A DNA stretch of 35,964 nt from a virus (IMGVR_UViG_3300010885_040507:1-35964), one strand, 5' to 3'; counted from the first letter of the stretch, positions 1 through 6,866 are shown. Notes: generated by a model not told the origin, from the letters alone. Numbers and translations are program-made.

Positions 1-1
1 A

Positions 2-424
2 ATTACGTTTGAGACAAATGGAACAATGCGATTAACTTCTGCATTTAAGGAATACTTAACAGATTGGGCATTTGGTGGCGACGAGCGAGAAATTACATTT
101 AGTGTAAGTGCTAAACTTCCTTGTAGTGGTGAACCATGGGATGATGCAATTAAGCCAGAACGTGTTTGTGAATATGAACAAGTTGGCACAGCATATTTGA
201 AGTTTGTTATTGCCACAGAGGAAGACTTTAAAGATGCAGAACGTGCTATTGCTGAATATCGTAATGCAGGATTTTTAGGTCATGTGTACCTAATGCCTGT
301 AGGTGGAGTTGAAAGTGTTTACGCAATGAACAATCGCAATGTGGCATTGTTAGCAATGAAACATGGACTAAGATACAGTGATAGATTACAAGTTCCGCTT
401 TTTAAAAATGAGTGGGGTACTTAA
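2..424 (+). CDS. queE: 7-carboxy-7-deazaguanine synthase QueE, C-terminal part (5' end outside window)
   Basis: QueE is the radical-SAM enzyme that makes 7-carboxy-7-deazaguanine from carboxytetrahydropterin, on the way to preQ0. Phages use this pathway to replace or modify guanine in their DNA, and bacteria use it for queuosine. The frame is open to the left edge: before the first ATG (26) it reads ITFETNGT, the conserved ETNGT strand of QueE. The tail, RLQVPLFKNEWGT, matches the usual QueE ending (RxQ/H...GT). The radical-SAM CxxxCxxC motif should lie upstream and cannot be seen, so activity cannot be judged. The stop codon overlaps the next start (TAATG), so translation is probably coupled. 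QueC, QueD, FolE or a DNA-inserting transglycosylase would be expected further left if this is a DNA modification pathway. Family call is fairly sure; role in DNA modification is inference. Confidence 0.85.
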   Translation: MTFETNGTMRLTSAFKEYLTDWAFGGDEREITFSVSAKLPCSGEPWDDAIKPERVCEYEQVGTAYLKFVIATEEDFKDAERAIAEYRNAGFLGHVYLMPVGGVESVYAMNNRNVALLAMKHGLRYSDRLQVPLFKNEWGT

Positions 425-837
425 TGGGTATCTTAGATCAAGCAGTTATACCAATTACAGAAAAAACTATGAAACAATTTATTAAAAATCTATTTGGCAT
501 TAAAGATGCGGTGCCAATTAAAAAAGAAGAACCAGTAAAACTTTCCGCAAAAGAAATTGCTACCGCAAATAAAGAACCGTGGGTCGCTGTATTAGATACA
601 CATGTCAATAAAGATAATATTCGTAATGGCTTTTTTGAACTTGATTGGAATGAGTACTTTGTGTTACAATTAAAAGCTAATGGATACAAAGGCGAATCCG
701 AAGAAGCAGTAGTAGATGCTTGGTTTGGTGAACTATGTAGGAATGTCGGCAACGATTCGGGTGTTAATATGAATCAACGAACTGCTGGTTTTATTGATGT
801 AAACAATTTAGGTAATGGAAGAAGAGAGATTTCTTAA
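424..837 (+). CDS. Conserved hypothetical protein (T4-like marine phage type)
   Basis: A 137-residue protein of unknown function. The start chosen is the ATG at 424, which overlaps the queE stop; an in-frame GTG at 412 would add four residues inside queE and is less likely. The first 40 residues form a basic, lysine-rich segment. The rest is a compact domain rich in W, D and N, with motifs such as EPWVAVLDTHVN, NGFFELDWNEYFV and VNNLGNGRREIS. I recognise this as the style of a conserved small protein of T4-like marine myoviruses, but no function is known to me. No membrane segment or signal peptide is visible. Its stop overlaps the nuclease start (TAATG), so it sits in a coupled run with queE and the nuclease. 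Confidence 0.75.
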   Translation: MGILDQAVIPITEKTMKQFIKNLFGIKDAVPIKKEEPVKLSAKEIATANKEPWVAVLDTHVNKDNIRNGFFELDWNEYFVLQLKANGYKGESEEAVVDAWFGELCRNVGNDSGVNMNQRTAGFIDVNNLGNGRREIS

Positions 838-1829
838 TGACGCAAACATATATTCTTGTAGATACTGCAAATACATTTTTTCGAGCTCGTCATGCAACTC
901 GAGGCGATCTTAATGACAAGATTGGCATGAGTCTTGCTACGGTATTGGGCAGTGTTCGCAAAGCATGGAAAGACTTTAAAGGTGATCATGTCATCTTCTT
1001 TTTAGAAGGTCGCAGCTGGCGTAAGGACGTATATGCTCCCTATAAACGCCAGCGTACAGAAGCTCGTGCTGCCCAAAGTCCAAGAGAGGCAGAAGAAGAT
1101 CGTGTGTTTTGGGAAACATTTGACGAGTTTAAAGATTACGTTATCAATAAAACTAATTGCACAGTTTTACAGCATCCGCAATTAGAAGCAGATGATTTAA
1201 TTGCAGGTTGGATACAAAGTCATCCATCCGATATGCACGTTATCATTTCAACAGATGGGGACTTTGCACAACTTATCGCACCGAACGTGCGTCAATATAA
1301 TGGCGTGATGCAGATTACAACTACACATGAAGGATACTTTGATGAAAAGGGTAAGCCTGTTAAAGATAAAAAAACTAATGAGAAAAAAGACGCACCGGAC
1401 CCAACATGGTTACTTTTTGAGAAGTGTATGCGTGGCGACACCTCCGACAATATCTTTTCTGCTTATCCGGGAGTGCGTGAAAAAGGCACAAAAAATAAGG
1501 TTGGTCTCCGTGAAGCCTTTGGAGACCGAGTAAATAAAGGATTCGCGTGGAACAATCTCATGCTTCAGCGTTGGTCAGATCACGAGGGCAAAGAACATAG
1601 AGTGTTAGATGACTACAATCGTAATGTGGTGCTTTGTGATTTAACAGCGCAGCCAGATGATATTAAAACGTTAATCAAAGAAACCATTAATACAGCTACT
1701 ACAGCAGAAAAGAATATTTCCCAAGTTGGTATTAGATTGTTAAAATTATGTGCAGAATACGATCTAATTAAGATTAGTGAACAAGTACAAAGTTATGCAG
1801 AACCATTAAATGCAAGGTATATAGCATGA
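837..1829 (+). CDS. 5'-3' exonuclease / flap endonuclease of the T4 RNase H (FEN) type
   Basis: A 330-residue nuclease of the FEN family, which in T4 (gene rnh) removes RNA primers and 5' flaps during lagging-strand synthesis. The acidic metal-binding residues are in the expected order: D9 (LVDTANTFFRARHA), the LEADD block (E117, D119, D120), D140 and D142 (ISTDGDF), and D201 and D204 (RGDTSDN), the last next to the region that forms the helix-hairpin-helix DNA-binding element. The segment WRKDVYAPYKRQR (about residues 61 to 73) matches the basic arch of the family. The position usually held by Asp in the preceding strand appears here as Glu (FFLEG, E57). Length is close to T4 RNase H (305 aa). 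The start overlaps the previous stop (TAATG) and the stop overlaps the next start (ATGA). Likely active in phage replication. Confidence 0.87.
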   Translation: MTQTYILVDTANTFFRARHATRGDLNDKIGMSLATVLGSVRKAWKDFKGDHVIFFLEGRSWRKDVYAPYKRQRTEARAAQSPREAEEDRVFWETFDEFKDYVINKTNCTVLQHPQLEADDLIAGWIQSHPSDMHVIISTDGDFAQLIAPNVRQYNGVMQITTTHEGYFDEKGKPVKDKKTNEKKDAPDPTWLLFEKCMRGDTSDNIFSAYPGVREKGTKNKVGLREAFGDRVNKGFAWNNLMLQRWSDHEGKEHRVLDDYNRNVVLCDLTAQPDDIKTLIKETINTATTAEKNISQVGIRLLKLCAEYDLIKISEQVQSYAEPLNARYIA

Positions 1830-2290
1830 ACACCGTAATTTCAAAAGTACTAATACCAAATAAAGAATGGATCCTCGAAGACTCGGGCAAAAAGATAGGA
1901 TCTATTGCTAAAAATAAAAAAGACTATACTTTTTTACGCAACGGTCAAACATTTAATATTAAAAATTATAGAGATATCGTTGATAAATTAGATGTTATTA
2001 CTAAACACAATTTTGAAATAGATCCACTTACACATTTTATATACGATTATCCATGTAGTTCAAAACCGCATGATGCTGTATATGATATTAAAAAGAAATT
2101 GCCATTATTTGCTAAAAGTTCAAAAAGTAAAAGTCAATATTGTGCAGGGTATTATATAATTCAATTTCACAAAGGGTGGGTTAAGAGTTTTTGTCCAAAA
2201 TTAATTACGATAGATCGAAATCCAAATCGTGGTCCGTTTAAGAATGAAATAGAAATGAAAATTGCATTAGCCAGTGTTAATAAAGAATGA
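1826..2290 (+). CDS. Conserved hypothetical protein
   Basis: A 154-residue basic protein of unknown function. It begins with a short beta-rich stretch (KEWILEDSGKKIGSIAKNKK). Near the middle it has a conserved-looking run: IYDYPCSSKPHD, YDIKKKLPLFAKS, KSQYCAGYYIIQFHKGWV, and then SFCPKLITIDR. Three spaced cysteines (in PCSS, QYCAG and SFCPK) could bind a metal or be structural; this is a guess from spacing only. The pattern resembles a small protein family of T4-like marine phages without known function. The gene is translationally coupled on both sides by ATGA overlaps, placing it in the same unit as the 5' nuclease, which hints at an early or replication-associated role. Confidence 0.72.
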   Translation: MNTVISKVLIPNKEWILEDSGKKIGSIAKNKKDYTFLRNGQTFNIKNYRDIVDKLDVITKHNFEIDPLTHFIYDYPCSSKPHDAVYDIKKKLPLFAKSSKSKSQYCAGYYIIQFHKGWVKSFCPKLITIDRNPNRGPFKNEIEMKIALASVNKE

Positions 2291-2520
2291 AACCTATTAA
2301 TGTATTCCCTATAGAAGACTTTTTAGATAAAGCAAGAATTGCTAAAAAAAGTGGACAAAAATCGTTAACACTAACTGCTAAAGAATATAGTGATATGTAT
2401 GATAGTATCAGCATGGTAATGACTCGATTAACTGGAAAATTAGATCAAACATTATCTACTATTGTAGAAAATAAGGGTCCGGATAAAATTGAAATAAAAA
2501 TGGATGGTGGAAACTTCTAA
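2287..2520 (+). CDS. Small conserved hypothetical protein
   Basis: A 77-residue protein, start overlapping the previous stop as ATGA. It looks largely helical: residues 5 to 40 carry charged heptad-like spacing (FLDKARIAKKSG, AKEYSDMYDSISMVMTRLTGKLDQTL). It ends in a short basic and acidic tail (DKIEIKMDGGNF). No catalytic motif, membrane segment or signal peptide. Function unknown. Its position at the end of a coupled run, before a 41-nt gap with its own weak leader, suggests it is the last gene of the queE and nuclease translational cluster. Confidence 0.65.
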   Translation: MKPINVFPIEDFLDKARIAKKSGQKSLTLTAKEYSDMYDSISMVMTRLTGKLDQTLSTIVENKGPDKIEIKMDGGNF

Positions 2521-2561
2521 AATTTTAACTAAATATATGTATATTTGGAGATACGTATATC

Positions 2562-2861
2562 ATGAGCAGGCCAAAACCTAATGTGTTACTAGAAGTTACT
2601 AATAAAAAAACTTACAAAACCGAACAGGTGTTAGAGTCTGAAGCTATTTGGGCAGTATTTTATCAAAATAAACCAATCAATTTAAAAACCACTAGCATTG
2701 TTGCACATCAATTAAATCCAAAATATAAAAAGGTAAGTTTTTCCAATAGTGGACATGCCTTTAACTTAGCTGAAAAATTAAACAAACTTTTTAATACTCA
2801 AGACTTCTCCGTTTATAAATTAAATACTGGTGAAAAAGTCAATGATATCTCAGAAACATGA
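2562..2861 (+). CDS. Small hypothetical protein
   Basis: A 99-residue basic protein of unknown function. It is preceded by a 41-nt gap that holds GGAG (2547 to 2550), 11 nt before the ATG, a plausible but long-spaced ribosome binding site. The gap also has CTAAATA (2529 to 2535), which is near, but not identical to, the T4-type late promoter motif. The protein has a beta-rich N-terminal half (PNVLLEVTNKKTYKTEQV), the segment ESEAIWAVFYQNKPINLKT, then a helical segment (GHAFNLAEKLNKLFNT). No recognisable domain. Its end overlaps the next gene in another frame by 20 nt. Confidence 0.65.
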   Translation: MSRPKPNVLLEVTNKKTYKTEQVLESEAIWAVFYQNKPINLKTTSIVAHQLNPKYKKVSFSNSGHAFNLAEKLNKLFNTQDFSVYKLNTGEKVNDISET

Positions 2862-3234
2862 AATAACCAAAATAGTGTTAGAATCTAATGGGATTCTGTT
2901 TGACGAGAAAAAAATTAAACAAACTATACCACTTTGGTGGCATAACACTAGAACTAAAAGTAAAGGTGGACTCGGATTAACCGAGCAAGGCTTTGAGTGT
3001 TTAAAACGAGCAGATATAAAATATTACGAAGTTAAATTTGACGAACCCATTTTCTTTACAAATAAATTAGCAATATGGATAGATCAAAATCTTGAGTGTC
3101 CATATTACTTAACTTCTAAACAAATATACCTATTTGGAGAGAAAACCGCTGTTCAATTAGTTTTATTTTCCGGAAATATTGCTAAATTTCAAAGAGCAAA
3201 GGAAAGATTTACAGAAAAATTGCTTGACATATAA
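2842..3234 (+). CDS. Conserved hypothetical protein
   Basis: A 130-residue protein of unknown function. The ATG at 2842 is preferred; an in-frame GTG at 2830 would add four residues. Visible motifs are TIPLWWHNTRTKSKGGLGLT, FECLKRADIKYYEVKFDEPI, LECPYYLTSKQIYLFGEKTA and AVQLVLFSGNIAKFQRAKE, a mixed alpha/beta pattern. The WWHN...KGGLGLTEQGFE block has the look of a family recurring in T4-like marine phages as a hypothetical gene. The 3' end of this gene carries the -35 box of the promoter that serves the MoxR gene, so coding and regulatory sequence overlap here. No signal peptide or membrane segment. Confidence 0.7.
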   Translation: MISQKHEITKIVLESNGILFDEKKIKQTIPLWWHNTRTKSKGGLGLTEQGFECLKRADIKYYEVKFDEPIFFTNKLAIWIDQNLECPYYLTSKQIYLFGEKTAVQLVLFSGNIAKFQRAKERFTEKLLDI

Positions 3235-3252
3235 GAAGATCTTTGTTATACT
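3224..3252 (+). promoter_or_regulatory. Sigma70-type promoter upstream of the MoxR-like gene
   Basis: TTGACA (3224 to 3229) and TATACT (3247 to 3252) are separated by exactly 17 bp. This is a perfect -35 box, a one-mismatch -10 box and ideal spacing. The -35 box lies in the last codons of the upstream hypothetical gene. The start site should fall near 3259, giving a leader of about 40 nt before the ATG at 3300. It would be read by unmodified host RNA polymerase, suggesting immediate-early expression. Inferred from consensus only. Confidence 0.85.
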
Positions 3253-3299
3253 ATACACTGTAAATAACTTACTTCAACTGTTTTTTAGAAAGAAACACT

Positions 3300-4382
3300 A
3301 TGTCAGAAAAACTCTCCGCAAATCGTACTGTTAGCCCTAACGAAGCTAAAGCAGCCATCCGTAAATGCTTGAAAAAGCAACGTCCAGTGTTCATGTGGGG
3401 TCCCCCCGGAATTGGCAAAGCCGACATTGTTAAACAACTCGGTACTGAACAAAATCGAAATGTTATTGACGTTCGATTGAGTCTTTGGGAACCTACAGAC
3501 ATTAAAGGTATTCCTTTTTACAATAGTCAACTCGGTACTATGTCGTGGGCTCCTCCGTTAGAATTTCCTAGTGACCCAGAAGATACTTCTATTTTGTTCT
3601 TAGACGAACTTAACTCTGCGGCTCCTGCTACACAGGCAGCAGCATATCAACTTATTCTTAATCGTCGGGTTGGTACTTATCAACTACCAAAGGGCGTTAG
3701 TATTATTGCTGCTGGTAACCGCGAAACTGACAAAGGTGTTACTTATCGTATGCCTGCTCCGCTGGCAAATCGTTTCTTACATCTAGAACTTCGTTGCGAT
3801 TTTGAAGACTTCCATTCTTGGGCAGTACAAAATCGCATCCACGAACAAGTACTAGGTTATGTTGGTTTTGCTAAACAGGATTTGTACGATTTTGACCCAA
3901 AGAGCTCTAGTAAAGCATTTGCTACTCCCCGTTCTTGGGTATTTGTCAGCGAATTATTGGAAGAAGATGATGTTCCGGATAACACACTTACTGATCTAAT
4001 CTCAGGTGCTATTGGTGAAGGTCTTGCAATTAAGTTTATGGCACACCGTAAGGTTGCCAAGCAGATGCCTAACCCAACTGATGTGCTAGCAGGCAAGATC
4101 ACTAAATCTGCTATTAAAGAAATATCTGCAATGTACTCGCTAACTATTAGCTTGTGCTACGAACTTCAAGAAGCTGATCGCAAAAAAGTTAAAAACTGGG
4201 ATTCAATGGCAGACAATTTCTTCGGCTTTATGATGGATAATTTCCCAACTGAGCTAGTTGTTATGGGTGCCAAAGTTGCATTAACTGGATATCAATTACC
4301 GTTTGATGCCAGCAAATTAAAAAACTTTGATAAATTCCATGATAAGTATGGAAAATACATTATCCAAGCAATGGAAGGTTAA
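3300..4382 (+). CDS. MoxR-like AAA+ ATPase
   Basis: A 360-residue ATPase of the MoxR/dynein-related (AAA_5) class, which works as a hexameric chaperone-like motor, typically with a VWA-domain partner; the next gene is such a partner. Visible motifs are Walker A GPPGIGK (residues 34 to 40), Walker B ILFLDELN (98 to 105, with D102 and E103), sensor-1 AAGN (N140) and an arginine-finger candidate in LANRFLH (R158). The residue after the Walker A lysine is Ala (GKAD), where Thr or Ser normally helps coordinate magnesium; the family often has GKSD here. The C-terminal 150 residues are helical and carry no extra enzyme domain. The gene has its own sigma70-type promoter and ends directly on an intrinsic terminator, so it can be expressed alone. 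The ribosome binding site is weak (AGAAAGAAA). Target complex unknown. Confidence 0.88.
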   Translation: MSEKLSANRTVSPNEAKAAIRKCLKKQRPVFMWGPPGIGKADIVKQLGTEQNRNVIDVRLSLWEPTDIKGIPFYNSQLGTMSWAPPLEFPSDPEDTSILFLDELNSAAPATQAAAYQLILNRRVGTYQLPKGVSIIAAGNRETDKGVTYRMPAPLANRFLHLELRCDFEDFHSWAVQNRIHEQVLGYVGFAKQDLYDFDPKSSSKAFATPRSWVFVSELLEEDDVPDNTLTDLISGAIGEGLAIKFMAHRKVAKQMPNPTDVLAGKITKSAIKEISAMYSLTISLCYELQEADRKKVKNWDSMADNFFGFMMDNFPTELVVMGAKVALTGYQLPFDASKLKNFDKFHDKYGKYIIQAMEG

Positions 4383-4403
4383 AAAACCCCGTGAGGGGTT
4401 TTT
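4382..4403 (+). terminator. Intrinsic terminator after the MoxR-like gene
   Basis: AAAAACCCC (4382 to 4390), loop GTGA, GGGGTTTTT (4395 to 4403): a 9-bp perfect stem with a 4-nt loop whose 3' arm doubles as the U-run. It begins at the last base of the MoxR stop codon, so it should end most MoxR transcripts and separate them from the VWA gene. Confidence 0.85.
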
Positions 4404-4405
4404 AC

Positions 4406-4434
4406 TTGCTATTATGATAAATTTAATGTATAAT
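4406..4434 (+). promoter_or_regulatory. Sigma70-type promoter upstream of the HExxH/VWA gene
   Basis: TTGCTA (4406 to 4411) and a perfect TATAAT (4429 to 4434) with a 17-bp spacer. The -35 box begins 3 nt after the preceding terminator's T-run, so the MoxR and VWA genes are punctuated as separate units. A good ribosome binding site, AAAGGA (4451 to 4456), follows 6 nt before the ATG at 4463. Confidence 0.8.
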
Positions 4435-4462
4435 ATATATTCGAACACTAAAAGGATTTACT

Positions 4463-5734
4463 ATGTCTAAAGTAATGAAAGCAGAACGCCAAAAAAAGCA
4501 AGATTGGCTCAATAAAAAATTTACGCCTAATGAAAAAGCTAAAATTCTGGATAAATTGATTACTGCTAGAGTTGGCTTATTGCTTCGTCATCCTTTCTTT
4601 GGAAATTTAGCAACTCGTCTTAAAATGGTAGAAGCTGACACTTGGTGCAGTACGCTGGCCACAGATGGCAGGAACTTTTATTTCAATTATGGTTTTGTAA
4701 ACAAACTTACTCCCAAGGAAGCAGAGTTTGGATTTGCACACGAAGTATTACATAACGTATTTGATCACATGGGTCGACGCGATGGGCGAGATCCTGTATT
4801 ATCAAATATTGCCGCAGACTATGCCGCAAATCAAATTCTTAAAGACGAACGCATTGGTACAGTACCTAGTTTTATTAAAATTTTCCAAGACGACACATAT
4901 CGTGGAATGAGCTACGAACAAATTTATAATGACTTGTACGAAAAAGCAGAAAAGATCGATATTAATACTTTAGGTGAATTGCTAGACGAGCACTTAGACG
5001 ACAGTGACGGTGAAAACGGCCCTGGCGGCGACCAAGACGGTGAAGAAATTGACGGTAGTGGTAAAGTACGTCCAAAATTAACTGCTGAAGAAAAGAAACA
5101 GATCCGAGACGAGATTAAAGAAGCAACAATTGCTGCCGCACAGAATGCAGGCGCGGGCAAAGTGCCTGCAGGTATTCAACGTATGATTACAAATCTCACT
5201 GAACCTAAAATGGATTGGCGTCAGTTGTTACGTATGAACATTCAGAGTATTCTTAAAAGTAATTTTAGTTTCAGCAGACCTAATCGAAAATCACAACATT
5301 CGGGTGCAATTTTGCCCGGAATGATGAACGAAGAGACTATTGATGTTAGTATTGCTGTTGACATGAGCGGTAGTATCAGTGACAAAATGGCTAAAGACTT
5401 TCTAAGTGAAGTTAAAGGTATTATGGATGAATATGCTGATTTTAAATTAGACATTTGGTGTTTTGATACTGAAATATATAACTATGCTCAATTTACTGGA
5501 GACAATGCAGATGATATTAATGCATACGAATGTAAAGGTGGCGGTGGTACTGATTTTGATGCTAACTGGCAATTTATGAAAAATGAAGGCATTGAGCCAA
5601 AGCGATTTATTATGTTTACAGACGGGTATCCTTGCGGTAGTTGGGGTGATGAAGATTATTGTGAAACATTGTTTGTTATTCACGGAAACGAATCCATAAT
5701 TTCTCCATTCGGTCAAACTGCTTATTATAAATAA
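4463..5734 (+). CDS. HExxH (DUF2201-like) and VWA domain protein, partner of the MoxR-like ATPase
   Basis: A 423-residue two-domain protein. The N-terminal domain has HEVLHNVFDH (H93, E94, H97), a zinc-metallopeptidase-type HExxH. NIAADYAANQIL follows, with D119 as a possible third ligand, as in DUF2201-type proteins. An acidic, glycine-rich linker spans about residues 173 to 200. The C-terminal domain is a VWA fold with an intact metal site (MIDAS): DMSGS (D300, S302, S304), GGTD (T363) and FTDG (D387). Such proteins pair with MoxR ATPases, as ViaA pairs with RavA, and the MoxR gene lies just upstream. Whether the HExxH domain cuts proteins or is only structural is unknown. It has its own promoter and a strong ribosome binding site. 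No signal peptide, so probably cytoplasmic. The last codons, Tyr-Tyr-Lys-stop, contain TATAAATA. Confidence 0.87.
   Translation: MSKVMKAERQKKQDWLNKKFTPNEKAKILDKLITARVGLLLRHPFFGNLATRLKMVEADTWCSTLATDGRNFYFNYGFVNKLTPKEAEFGFAHEVLHNVFDHMGRRDGRDPVLSNIAADYAANQILKDERIGTVPSFIKIFQDDTYRGMSYEQIYNDLYEKAEKIDINTLGELLDEHLDDSDGENGPGGDQDGEEIDGSGKVRPKLTAEEKKQIRDEIKEATIAAAQNAGAGKVPAGIQRMITNLTEPKMDWRQLLRMNIQSILKSNFSFSRPNRKSQHSGAILPGMMNEETIDVSIAVDMSGSISDKMAKDFLSEVKGIMDEYADFKLDIWCFDTEIYNYAQFTGDNADDINAYECKGGGGTDFDANWQFMKNEGIEPKRFIMFTDGYPCGSWGDEDYCETLFVIHGNESIISPFGQTAYYK
5726..5733 (+). promoter_or_regulatory. Possible T4-type late promoter (TATAAATA)
   Basis: An exact TATAAATA, the T4 late promoter consensus, overlaps the end and stop codon of the VWA gene and lies 12 nt before the ATG of the next gene (5746). 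It may be coincidence, since the codons for Tyr-Tyr-Lys-stop can spell it in an AT-rich genome. The downstream gene lacks another obvious promoter. Confidence 0.4.
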
Positions 5735-5745
5735 AGTAGTATATA

Positions 5746-6027
5746 ATGTCGCTAAATAGAGGAACAGTAAATGCATTAAGTGTTTTAGGATTTAGAAAAT
5801 TATCTTTTATTCCGGAGCATTTTTCTAAAATTGCTATTCATAGTAGGATAGATATTACAGATGTAGAACATTGGATTGAATATAACTTAAACAGTAGGTA
5901 TTCAATTCAACAAAACTATGTTTTAAATAATTCTAGGAAAGTTCAGCAAGTAACAGAAATTGGTTTAGAAGATCCTAAAGAATTAACATTGCTGTCATTG
6001 GGCTGTCATTACTTACATATAAAATAA
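5746..6027 (+). CDS. Small hypothetical protein
   Basis: A 93-residue protein with no recognised family. It is basic and mixed in character. An N-terminal segment GTVNALSVLGFRKLSFIPEH is followed by DITDVEHWIEYNLNSRY, and it ends LSLGCHYLHIK. No convincing Shine-Dalgarno sequence precedes the ATG; TATAAATA lies 12 nt upstream of it. It is the most weakly supported coding gene of the plus-strand block, but it fills the space exactly between two well-supported genes in the same direction, with gaps of 11 and 12 nt, as expected in a packed phage genome. Confidence 0.6.
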   Translation: MSLNRGTVNALSVLGFRKLSFIPEHFSKIAIHSRIDITDVEHWIEYNLNSRYSIQQNYVLNNSRKVQQVTEIGLEDPKELTLLSLGCHYLHIK

Positions 6028-6039
6028 AGGAAATATAAA

Positions 6040-6258
6040 ATGGAAAATCAAGAAACTGCGCCAACAACTGAAACCCAACCTGCTCAACCAGAGTTAACAG
6101 TAACTGACTTAACAAATATTCGTTCACTCATTGATGTTGCTGTTCGTCGTGGAGCATTCGGTGCTTCTGAATTATCAGCAGTAGGTGCAACATTTGACAA
6201 ATTGAATGCGTTTGTAAATGCTGTCACTCCTCCTGCTGAACAAACACCTAAAGAATAA
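6040..6258 (+). CDS. Small conserved hypothetical protein (T4-like marine phage type)
   Basis: A 72-residue protein with a good ribosome binding site, AAAGGA (6026 to 6031), 8 nt before the ATG. The first 18 residues are a flexible segment rich in T, E, Q and P. The core, LTVTDLTNIRSLIDVAVRRG AFGASELSAVG as one run split here, looks like two or three helices. The tail is proline- and glutamate-rich. The core pattern (DL.NIR.IIDVA..RGAF.A.EL.AVG..F.KL..F) resembles a small hypothetical family common in T4-like marine myoviruses; function unknown to me. Next gene starts 12 nt downstream. Confidence 0.75.
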   Translation: MENQETAPTTETQPAQPELTVTDLTNIRSLIDVAVRRGAFGASELSAVGATFDKLNAFVNAVTPPAEQTPKE

Positions 6259-6269
6259 TAAGAAATAAT

Positions 6270-6866
6270 ATGTCTAAAAATACCAAACATGTAGGAAAGA
6301 TGAAAAATAATGCCGCAAGAATTGCGATAATATATAGAACACTTCCTGGTGATGCATCGAGCGCATTAGTGGTAGGGACTAATGGATTGCCAGATGCATA
6401 TCATGATTCATTAATGTCGTTACTCGAAAGTGATGCTGGGCAACAGGCTAATGAATTAGCAGATCTGTTATCTGTACGAAGATTCCCGGATGGGGGGCCA
6501 ATGCTAAGTTGGTTACATACTAACGGGCATTTGAAAAAAGTTCCAACTAATATGGTATTGATGACACAAAATGCAAAATCTCAAATTCAATTAGACGAAC
6601 TCAATACAATGATCGCTGAAACAAGAGGTGTTACTCTCGAGGAGCTAGCAATCACTGATGGTAATACTTTACCTAAAAAGAAAACAACAAACACAACCAC
6701 TAAAGAAATTGTGTTACCTAAAGATCCAGAAACAAATACTCTTCCAACAAATGCCTCAGATATGAGATCATTAGCTGACAAGTTATTTAAAGAAGCCCAA
6801 AATTTACGTAAACAGGCTGATGTTTTAGATCCTCCAAAGAAAAAAACTAAACCAGTAGAAGCTTAA
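6270..6866 (+). CDS. Conserved hypothetical protein
   Basis: A 198-residue protein. The N-terminal 110 residues look like a folded domain: KHVGKMKNNAARIAIIYRTL, PGDASSALVV, LPDAYHDSLMSLLES, FPDGGPMLSWLHTNGHLKKV and PTNMVLMTQNA. The rest is a low-complexity linker rich in T, K and P, followed by a C-terminal amphipathic helix (MRSLADKLFKEAQNLRKQAD) and a lysine-rich tail. The N-terminal pattern has the character of a hypothetical family found next to small genes in T4-like marine phages; I know of no function. The stop overlaps the thyA start (TAATG), so expression is probably coupled to thymidylate synthesis. Confidence 0.75.
   Translation: MSKNTKHVGKMKNNAARIAIIYRTLPGDASSALVVGTNGLPDAYHDSLMSLLESDAGQQANELADLLSVRRFPDGGPMLSWLHTNGHLKKVPTNMVLMTQNAKSQIQLDELNTMIAETRGVTLEELAITDGNTLPKKKTTNTTTKEIVLPKDPETNTLPTNASDMRSLADKLFKEAQNLRKQADVLDPPKKKTKPVEA

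Noticed and set aside
412-424. GTG start at 412 for the second gene
   Set aside because: It would lie inside queE; the ATG at 424 overlaps the queE stop as TAATG, the same coupling seen at 837 and 6866.
2529-2535. CTAAATA in the 41-nt gap as a late promoter
   Set aside because: It differs from NATAAATA and such strings are common in AT-rich gaps; noted only in the gene entry.
2830-2842. GTG start at 2830 for the gene ending at 3234
   Set aside because: An ATG four codons later begins a more typical start with no loss of conserved-looking sequence.
5741-5746. TATAAT overlapping the ATG at 5746 as a -10 box
   Set aside because: The start site would fall inside the gene, and there is no -35 box at the right distance.
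5447-5776. Minus-strand 109-residue open frame
   Set aside because: It lies antisense to the VWA domain, whose metal-site motifs are intact. The antisense product has no domain and no signals.
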